DNA of 37,223 nucleotides from Thermococcus sp. (GTDB lineage Archaea; Methanobacteriota_B; Thermococci; Thermococcales; Thermococcaceae), in contig NZ_WAKV01000057.1 of NCBI RefSeq assembly GCF_015523185.1, positions 1-37,223 of the forward strand. Direction: 5' to 3'. How positions within the stretch are numbered: the stretch's first letter is position 1; each line of letters opens with the position of its first letter. Shown piece after piece: positions 31,640-37,223 of this stretch. The notes beneath the pieces were generated by a model that ran no database searches, was not told the DNA's origin, and saw only the letters and a list, made by a program, of their open reading frames with translations. Both the position numbers and the translations under genes were made by a program.

Positions 31640-32586
31640 CAATAAAGGTTGACCGCGTGAAGGAGTATGAGGCCCTGCTTGATATCTACGAGCGCGAGGG
31701 CCTTGACAGGTCGCTTTTTGGGGACAGGATAGCCGCGATAATTATAAGTGGGGACAGGATAATCGGCCTCAATAACGTTCCAGGGGTTGAGATAAAGGGT
31801 GAGGAAATAAAGAACGGCGTGAGAGCTGACGTTATGATAGCCGATGGGGTAGAGCTTCCCTTTCCAATCCACCTTTGTACAGGCTACCTCAAGAGTGAGG
31901 GCTATCAGCGCGTCGAGTTCAACATAACCATCGGAAAGAACTCGAAGGTGAAGTTAACTTCTCATTGTATCTTTCCTTACGCGAAGGACTTTACTCACGA
32001 GGCAATATCGAAGATAACAGTCGGCGAGAACTCAAGCGTTCTATACGACGACGAGCACATACACGGTGAGGGTGTCAGGATGAGAAGCAAGACCGAAGTG
32101 GAAGTTAAGGCCAATGGTCGTTACATTGGCAGGTTTAGTCTCACAAAGTACCGCGCGAGGGAGCTTAAGCTTGAGATGACCGCGAAGCTCACCGATGGGG
32201 CCGTCGCTGAGCTGACATCAAAGGTCAAGGCAGTGAAAGACGACTCGGTCGAGATAAGGGAAGTCCTCCTGCTGGAAGGTTCCTACTCCAGGGGTGACCT
32301 GAAGAGCACCGTTATAGCGTTTGACAACTCAAGGGTCAACGTCGTTAACGAAGCGTATGGCCTGGGAGACTACGCGAAGGGTCATGTCGAGTGCCATGAA
32401 ATAGTTAAGGGAAATGCTGACGTCCAAACTATTCCACTGCTGAGGGTAAAGAACGATAAAGCAGAACTCACGCACGAGGCCTCGATAGGCAGGATAAACG
32501 AAGCCCAGCTGGTTCAGCTCATGGCGAAGGGACTAACGGAAGAGGAAGCGGCGGAGCTGATTATAAAGGGACTTTTAGGGGAGTAA
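31636..32586 (+). CDS. sufB: Fe-S cluster assembly scaffold SufB (SufB/D family)
   Basis: 316-residue member of the SufB/SufD family, much shorter than bacterial SufB (about 490), as usual in archaea with only SufBC. The core is a repetitive beta-helix (KNSKVKLTSHCIF, GENSSVLYDDEHIH). The C-terminal signature reads KAELTHEASIGRINEAQL: the His-Glu-Ala fits SufB (catalytic Glu) rather than the His-Gly of SufD. No other SufD is present nearby. The ATG at 31636 overlaps the sufC stop; GGAGGGG lies before it. Its end meets the NifX-like gene tail to tail with no gap. Confidence 0.92.
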   Translation: MTIKVDRVKEYEALLDIYEREGLDRSLFGDRIAAIIISGDRIIGLNNVPGVEIKGEEIKNGVRADVMIADGVELPFPIHLCTGYLKSEGYQRVEFNITIGKNSKVKLTSHCIFPYAKDFTHEAISKITVGENSSVLYDDEHIHGEGVRMRSKTEVEVKANGRYIGRFSLTKYRARELKLEMTAKLTDGAVAELTSKVKAVKDDSVEIREVLLLEGSYSRGDLKSTVIAFDNSRVNVVNEAYGLGDYAKGHVECHEIVKGNADVQTIPLLRVKNDKAELTHEASIGRINEAQLVQLMAKGLTEEEAAELIIKGLLGE

Positions 32587-32982
32587 TTATTCTTGCTTTT
32601 CGCAGTTTTCCCTGTGCTTTTTCTCCTGCTTTATTTTTTCCTTCCAGTTGGGGTCGACTTCGAGAACCTGTTCGATGAAGGCCTTGACGACGTCATTAAT
32701 CGGGCCGTAGGCACCGGTAACGACCGTTATTCCGAGTTCATTGAAGTAGCTCACAGCCTTTCTTCCCATACCATAAGCTAAAACAACCTCTCCTCCGTGC
32801 TCCTTCACAAAGTTTGGCAGGTCTCCAGGCCCGTGCTCCTTGAAGGGAACCTCAATGACCTCATGACCCTTAATCTCGTTGTCCTCTATATCAACAAAGA
32901 CAAAGTATTTGGCCCTTCCGAAGTGGCCACTGACGTTGCTCTCAAGGCCTTTCTTATCTTCGGCGGGAATTGCAATTCTCAT
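32587..32982 (-). CDS. NifX/NifB C-terminal-like (dinitrogenase iron-molybdenum cofactor family) protein
   Basis: 131-residue protein with an RNase H-like fold of the Fe-Mo cofactor-binding family: MRIAIPAEDKKGLESNVSGHFGRAKYF at the start is the family's signature region, with KEHGGEVVLAYGMGRKAV later. Members bind Fe, Mo or W clusters, but in non-nitrogen-fixing archaea their role is open. The tail (KKHRENCEKQE) has a His and a Cys that could bind metal. The ATG at 32982 has GGTGACC before it, and TATAAAT at 33017-33023 lies upstream on the minus strand. Confidence 0.85.
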   Translation of the reverse strand: MRIAIPAEDKKGLESNVSGHFGRAKYFVFVDIEDNEIKGHEVIEVPFKEHGPGDLPNFVKEHGGEVVLAYGMGRKAVSYFNELGITVVTGAYGPINDVVKAFIEQVLEVDPNWKEKIKQEKKHRENCEKQE

Positions 32983-33072
32983 ATTGGTCACCTTATTAGT
33001 GAATATTTTTTCAAGCTATAAATGTTGCGATATATGAAAATAATCACATCTGTCCAGCAAACTTTAAAAACC

Positions 33073-33088
33073 ATTAGGTCCCCCTAAT
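33073..33088 (+). promoter_or_regulatory. Operator-like inverted repeat before the stress protein-transporter operon
   Basis: ATTAGGTCCCCCTAAT: 6-base arms with a 4-base spacer, directly after the TATA-like CTTTAAAAA (33062-33070) and just before the predicted transcription start near 33092. Position fits repression. Confidence 0.5.
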
Positions 33089-33132
33089 ACATGAAAATAA
33101 TATAAAATGAAAAATTTAACAGGTGATGTAAA

Positions 33133-33618
33133 ATGTTTAGAAAGGTGCTCTTTCCGACAGATTTTAGCGAGGGTTCAGAGAAGGCGGCAAAGCGGTTTGA
33201 AAAGACAAACGATGTTTCAGTAGGTGAGGTTATCCTCCTCCATGTTATAGATGAGGGAACACTTGAAGACCTTCTCAACGGTTACTCTCTCCTTTATAAG
33301 GACGAGGAAATCGAGCTGGAGGAGATAAAGAGGAAGCTCAAGGAAAAGTTCATGGAGAGACTCCAGGCGAAGGTAGAGGACGTGAAGAAGGCCTTCAAGA
33401 CTGACAAAGTCAAGCCCGTCGTCCGCTTCGGCTTTCCGTGGGAGGAGATAGTTAAAGTTGCCGAGGAAGAGGATGTCTCCCTCATAATCCTGCCTACCCA
33501 CGGGAAGCTCGGCTTCTCCAAGGAACTCATAGGCTCAACTGCAATGCGCGTGCTGAAGAAGACTTACCGCCCCGTTCTGCTCATAAAGCCAAAGTGCAGG
33601 TGTGGTGATGAGGAATGA
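33133..33618 (+). CDS. Universal stress protein (UspA family)
   Basis: 161-residue single-domain Usp. MFRKVLFPTDFSEGSEKAA is the N-terminal strand with the acidic residue that contacts ATP, and PTHGKLGFSKELIGSTA with KTYRPVLLIK is the ATP-binding loop. A long charged insert (EELEEIKRKLKEKF region) extends helix 2. AGGTGATG precedes the ATG. It overlaps the transporter gene by four bases (ATGA), so the pair is probably translated together. The CRCG tail could bind metal. Confidence 0.9.
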   Translation: MFRKVLFPTDFSEGSEKAAKRFEKTNDVSVGEVILLHVIDEGTLEDLLNGYSLLYKDEEIELEEIKRKLKEKFMERLQAKVEDVKKAFKTDKVKPVVRFGFPWEEIVKVAEEEDVSLIILPTHGKLGFSKELIGSTAMRVLKKTYRPVLLIKPKCRCGDEE

Positions 33619-34643
33619 ACTGGCTAAGGCTTAAGAACCATCTGGATAAATACCTCCCGGTTTACGTCACGCTGGCGATGTTGGCAGGATTTTACGTCGG
33701 GACGCACGCCAACCTCAAGCCATACCATGAAACACTCAAGACCCTCAACATGCTCGTCGTCATCAGCATGATTTACCCGATGATGATAAACCTTCGTCTC
33801 GGAGAGCTTAAGAACAGCGCCAAGCTCGGGAAACAGTTAGCTATAGCCCTCACGATGGGCCTTGTGATTTCCCCTCTCATCATGTACGGCGCGATATGGC
33901 TGACCGGGCTGTTCCACCCGATTGACCATATGCTCGCCCTCGGACTCCTCCTAGCTGTAGTTGTTCCGTGCTCCTCGATGAGCATAGCCTACACGGGCTT
34001 CACCAAGGGCAACATAGAGCTTGCGACCATCGTTGTAGCGCTCAGCTTCACCCTGGCAATAGTCACCGTTCCGGCGTGGCTCAAGGTCTTCGCTTCCAGC
34101 TATCATGTAGCAATCTCTGCTTGGCTCCTCGTCAAGACAATAATCATCGTTGTCATAACGCCGATGATACTCGGTGTCCTCACGAGGGCCTACCTCATGG
34201 GCAAGCTCGGTCCGGAGGGCTTCCTAAGGATTAAGCCCGCTTTTCCGGCAATCTCTCTCCTCGGCATGTACACCATCGTCTTCCTTATCTTCATGGAGAA
34301 GGCGAAGCTTATAGCGGCAAAGCCCGAGATAGTGGGGATAGCGTTAATACCGCTGGCCCTCTACTACACCACAGCACTGCTCTTTATGACCATCGTGGAC
34401 AAGGCCATAGGAATACCCTACAGGGACCACATGGCAATAACCTTCACCTCAGTCGGAAAAAACGAGGGAACTGCAATGGCAATAGCTTTAGCAGCTGGAA
34501 CCGGTCTGATGGCAATCGGTCCGGCAGTTACCCCAATTGTCCAGATACCCTTCTTGGTCGGCTACGTCAAGGTGTGGAAGACAATAGCTGGACTGTGGAA
34601 GTGCGATATCAAGGATGAGGAGGCTGTTCCTGGGACGGCTTGA
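33615..34643 (+). CDS. Acr3/BASS-family transporter (arsenite or organic-anion type)
   Basis: 342-residue protein with ten membrane helices. The helix-4 signature VVPCSSMSIAYTGFTKGN contains the Cys used by Acr3 arsenite pumps, and GKNEGTAMAIALA in the ninth helix matches the second crossover motif. The same fold serves bile acid and pantothenate carriers, so arsenite is a guess. Co-translation with a Usp protein and an operator-like repeat in the promoter suggest a stress-induced export system. Confidence 0.82.
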   Translation: MNWLRLKNHLDKYLPVYVTLAMLAGFYVGTHANLKPYHETLKTLNMLVVISMIYPMMINLRLGELKNSAKLGKQLAIALTMGLVISPLIMYGAIWLTGLFHPIDHMLALGLLLAVVVPCSSMSIAYTGFTKGNIELATIVVALSFTLAIVTVPAWLKVFASSYHVAISAWLLVKTIIIVVITPMILGVLTRAYLMGKLGPEGFLRIKPAFPAISLLGMYTIVFLIFMEKAKLIAAKPEIVGIALIPLALYYTTALLFMTIVDKAIGIPYRDHMAITFTSVGKNEGTAMAIALAAGTGLMAIGPAVTPIVQIPFLVGYVKVWKTIAGLWKCDIKDEEAVPGTA

Positions 34644-34718
34644 TTTCTTTCTATTTTCCTACATCCCTGTGGTTTCTCCACTGGGTCAATGGCGGGGTAT
34701 CTCCCAAAGGTGGTGAAA

Positions 34719-36143
34719 ATGAAGGTGCTTTTGATTCTTCCCCCAACGGATAGTGCAATAAAGCGGGTTGTTGGCACCACAGGGCCCCCTTTGGGACTGG
34801 CTTACCTCGCCTCAATGATACGCGAGGAGCATGACGTCAAGATAATCGACGGTATAGCCGAGGATTTAACGTTTGAAGACGTCATGAAAATACTAAAACG
34901 CTACGACCCGGACATGGTTGGGATAACCGCCACCACTTCGGCCATGTACGATGCCTACGCCGTAGCAAAGATATCCAAGAACCTCAATGAGAACGTCTTC
35001 GTCGTCATGGGAGGCCCCCATGTCACGTTCACACCCGAGCTAACGATGAAGGAGTGTCCGTGCATAGATGCAGTGGTCAGAGGGGAGGGTGAACTCACTT
35101 TCAAGGAGCTCGTTGAGGCCGTTGAGAAGGGTCGTCCGTTGAGGGGCATCCTCGGGCTATCCTATCAGGAAGAGAACGGCAAGATACGAAACGAGCCTCC
35201 GCGACCCCTCATACAGAACGTTGATGAGATTCCAATCCCCTCTTATGACCTTCTTCCGATGGACAAATACGTTGCAGATGGGACCCCCTTCGGGACGATA
35301 ATGACGAGCAGGGGATGTCCATTCAACTGCGCTTTCTGTTCTTCCTCGCTCCAGTTTGGGAAGAGGTGGCGTGGCCACAGCGTGGACAGGGTCATCGAAG
35401 AACTCTCAATCCTCCGCTACGACTACGGCAGGAGGGAGATAGAGTTCTTGGATGACACCTTCACCCTCAACAAGGTCAGGGCCGTTAAGATAGCCGAGGC
35501 CATAAAGAGAGAGGGGCTTGATATAACCTGGACGGCCTCCTCAAGAGTGAACACGTTCAACGAAAAGGTTGCGAAGGCAATGAGGGCAGGAGGTTGCCAC
35601 ACTGTCTACTTCGGCATAGAGTCAGGCTCTCAGAAAACACTAGACTTCATAGGAAAGGGCATAACGCCAGAGCAGTCGCTTGATGCAGTCAAGACCGCTA
35701 AAAAGATAGGACTCCAAGCGCTTGGGTCGTTCATCATAGGCTTTCCGGACGAGACGAGAGAGGAAGTTGAAACCACAATAAAGTTCGCCAAGAAGGTTGG
35801 AGTTGATTTCGCTCAGTTCACCATTGCAACACCCTACCCCGGAACAAGGCTCTGGACCTACGCGGTTCAGAACAACCTTCTCCTAACGAAAAACTGGAGG
35901 AAATATACGACCATTGACCCAGTTATGAAGCTGAAGCACTTCACCCCAGAGGGCATCGCAAAGATGCTGAGGAAGGCTTATCTATCCTTTTATCTGAGGC
36001 CGAAGGTTCTTCTGAAAGACCTCGTTGAGAGACACGGGTTCATTCTTAAAAGGGCGATTCGTGGCATCCTTAACATTTACTACGGCACGAAAAGAAGCAG
36101 AGAAGCCGGTGAGATTCCTATCAAAACTATGGCCTTTGATTGA
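34719..36143 (+). CDS. B12-binding-type radical SAM enzyme
   Basis: 474-residue enzyme. The N-terminal domain (residues 1-150, KVLLILPPTD..., PPLGLAYLASMI, GGPHVTFTPE) is the cobalamin-binding type of Rossmann fold found in BchE-like enzymes. The radical SAM core has SRGCPFNCAFCSSSLQFG (CxxxCxxC), and then FLDDTFTLNK and GIESGSQKTL, typical of the methylthiotransferase/BchE-like group. The remaining ~100 residues contain LRPKVLLKDLVE. The family methylates or rearranges unactivated carbons; the substrate is unknown. The ATG at 34719 follows GGTGGTG. It overlaps the next gene by 17 bases, convergently. Confidence 0.88.
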   Translation: MKVLLILPPTDSAIKRVVGTTGPPLGLAYLASMIREEHDVKIIDGIAEDLTFEDVMKILKRYDPDMVGITATTSAMYDAYAVAKISKNLNENVFVVMGGPHVTFTPELTMKECPCIDAVVRGEGELTFKELVEAVEKGRPLRGILGLSYQEENGKIRNEPPRPLIQNVDEIPIPSYDLLPMDKYVADGTPFGTIMTSRGCPFNCAFCSSSLQFGKRWRGHSVDRVIEELSILRYDYGRREIEFLDDTFTLNKVRAVKIAEAIKREGLDITWTASSRVNTFNEKVAKAMRAGGCHTVYFGIESGSQKTLDFIGKGITPEQSLDAVKTAKKIGLQALGSFIIGFPDETREEVETTIKFAKKVGVDFAQFTIATPYPGTRLWTYAVQNNLLLTKNWRKYTTIDPVMKLKHFTPEGIAKMLRKAYLSFYLRPKVLLKDLVERHGFILKRAIRGILNIYYGTKRSREAGEIPIKTMAFD

Positions 36144-37223
36144 TTTCCATCTTTTTCCACACTTCCCTGACGAAGGACTTAGTGTCGCTCATCGAGTTTA
36201 TCTTTACCTCCCTTCTCGTCCTGACGAGGTACTCAACAGCTCCTGCGTACTGGAGGGCGTACTTGCCGACGAGCTGTGCCCCGTTTAGTTTACCATTCTC
36301 GATGAAGAGCTTTGCTATGTGCGGGCCGTGCCACACCTCCTTCCTCGCCCCGATGAAAGTCCCTATGGAGGCGAAGACCCTGTCAAATATGGTGATAATG
36401 TTCATGTTTATTGAACCGCGGTAGCGCTTCTCAACTCCGAGCATGTTGTAGCCTGCCACCCTCCCCTGTTCTCTAGCGAGCGGCCAGATGGCGAAGATAC
36501 CGTAGCGACCGGTTACCAAGTCGCGAGTCTCGGCGCAGTCCCCTGCCGCATATACATCTTCCACGTTCGTCCTCATCCTCTCGTCCGTGAGTATACCACC
36601 ACTCTCTCCAAGGGCTATCCTCCCGTCGAGGAAGCTCAGGCTGGGCCTAACGCCAATCGCCGCGACCACGATGTCGCCGTAGATGACACCACACGGGGCC
36701 TTGACGCCCTCAACCGGGTCGCCTACGAGGTCTATGCTCTTCTCGAAGAGAACCTTAATGCCGTTCAGTATCATCACGTCCCTTATGATGTCCGAGATGT
36801 CCTCGTCGAAGAGTCTCCTGAGTATCCTTGAACGGCAGATTATCACGGGGTCCACTCCGAGCCTTTTTAGAGCTATCGCGGTCTCGACTGCCACAGGACC
36901 GGCGCCGATTATTATCGCCCTCCCGCGCACCTTCCTGAGCCTGTCGGCGTCTTCCAGGGTTCTGACGCCTATGACGTTCTCCCTCCTAAACTGCGGGATT
37001 ATGTTGGGCTTTGCACCGCTCGATATGAGAAGCCTGTCGTAGTCTATCTCTTCCCCGTTGTCTAGGAGCACCTTTTTGGCCTCCGTGTCAACCTTAACGA
37101 CCTCCCTGCCCATGAGGTAGTCTATGCCACTAGAGCGGACGAAGTGCCAGTTCCAGATGAAGAGTTCATCCCTCCCCACGGTTCCCTCTATGTAGTACGG
37201 CAGGGCCGCCGGCGAGTAGGGAA
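36127..37223 (-). CDS. FAD-dependent NAD(P)H oxidoreductase (NADH oxidase/CoA-disulfide reductase family), 5' end beyond window
   Basis: The gene runs off the right edge; about 365 residues are visible. The frame begins PYSPAALPYYIEG, the motif after which family members carry a redox-active Cys (usually YSPCALPY); here that position is Ala. The NAD-binding GAGPVAVETAIALKRLG and the second FAD motif TNVEDVYAAGDC are intact, followed by the C-terminal dimer domain. Relatives reduce oxygen, sulfur or CoA disulfides. Without the Cys this protein may use another acceptor, or be a flavin-only NADH oxidase or rubredoxin-reductase-like enzyme. The first FAD motif lies outside the window. Confidence 0.85.
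   Translation of the reverse strand, partial: PYSPAALPYYIEGTVGRDELFIWNWHFVRSSGIDYLMGREVVKVDTEAKKVLLDNGEEIDYDRLLISSGAKPNIIPQFRRENVIGVRTLEDADRLRKVRGRAIIIGAGPVAVETAIALKRLGVDPVIICRSRILRRLFDEDISDIIRDVMILNGIKVLFEKSIDLVGDPVEGVKAPCGVIYGDIVVAAIGVRPSLSFLDGRIALGESGGILTDERMRTNVEDVYAAGDCAETRDLVTGRYGIFAIWPLAREQGRVAGYNMLGVEKRYRGSINMNIITIFDRVFASIGTFIGARKEVWHGPHIAKLFIENGKLNGAQLVGKYALQYAGAVEYLVRTRREVKINSMSDTKSFVREVWKKMEINQRP

Noticed and set aside
1-37223. CRISPR arrays, insertion sequences, tRNA or rRNA genes
   Set aside because: No regularly spaced repeats, transposase frames or cloverleaf/rRNA-like segments were recognised in the intergenic regions.

Overview
The window is a chromosomal stretch from an anaerobic hyperthermophilic archaeon of the Thermococcales, most likely Thermococcus. 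Supporting signs are GGTGAT/GGTGG ribosome binding sites 4-8 bases before almost every start, archaeal BRE/TATA promoters, perfect copies of the SurR sulfur-response motif (GTTn3AACn5GTT), the archaeal ATPase type of HypB, a minimal SufBC pair, and densely packed genes with 4-base ATGA overlaps. This assignment is inferred from sequence features.

Layout. 1-5030: end of a probable secreted protein, a cysteine desulfurase behind a small TBP-like protein, a CooC-type ATPase and an AMP-forming acetyl-CoA synthetase. 5027-10178 (minus): hypE, hypF, hypD, hypC and a second HypC-like gene without the essential Cys2. 10248-11355 (plus): a DUF302 protein and a TetR-family regulator. 11471-21984 (plus): an operon for a molybdopterin oxidoreductase (FdhA-like), an Fe-S electron carrier, two NuoL/M/N-type membrane subunits, a NuoH-like subunit, and the large, ferredoxin-like and small subunits of a group 4 [NiFe] hydrogenase, ending in a small unknown gene. 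22024-23063: a nucleotidyltransferase-like gene and mobA. 23035-23920 (minus): a toxin-antitoxin pair whose PIN toxin is frameshifted, and a decayed membrane gene. 23913-25596 (minus): hycI-like protease, hypB and hypA. 25826-28521: a SPASM radical SAM enzyme divergent from a small membrane protein, then a TrmB/MarR-like regulator. 28502-30792: TDT and TauE/SafE exporters and a ferredoxin. 30929-32982: sufC, sufB and a NifX-like protein. 33133-34643: a universal stress protein with an Acr3/BASS-type transporter. 34719-37223: a B12-binding-type radical SAM enzyme and part of an FAD/NAD(P) oxidoreductase.

The window is dominated by one membrane hydrogen-evolving system and what is needed to build it: hypABCDEF, the large-subunit protease, mobA for the W/Mo cofactor, and Fe-S assembly genes. 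Two regulatory circuits are visible. SurR-type sites precede hypF, hypA, the CooC-like gene and the ferredoxin/sufC divergent promoter, with degenerate copies near hypC2 and hypD. A second motif, TGAC-N6-GTCA, occurs just upstream of the DUF302 gene, the TetR gene and the oxidoreductase-hydrogenase operon, so the TetR protein probably controls all three.

The most interesting point is that the FdhA-like subunit keeps the cofactor and Fe-S ligands but lacks equivalents of the His and Arg used by formate dehydrogenases on formate. The complex may therefore couple something other than formate to hydrogen. No rRNA, tRNA, CRISPR array or insertion sequence was seen.
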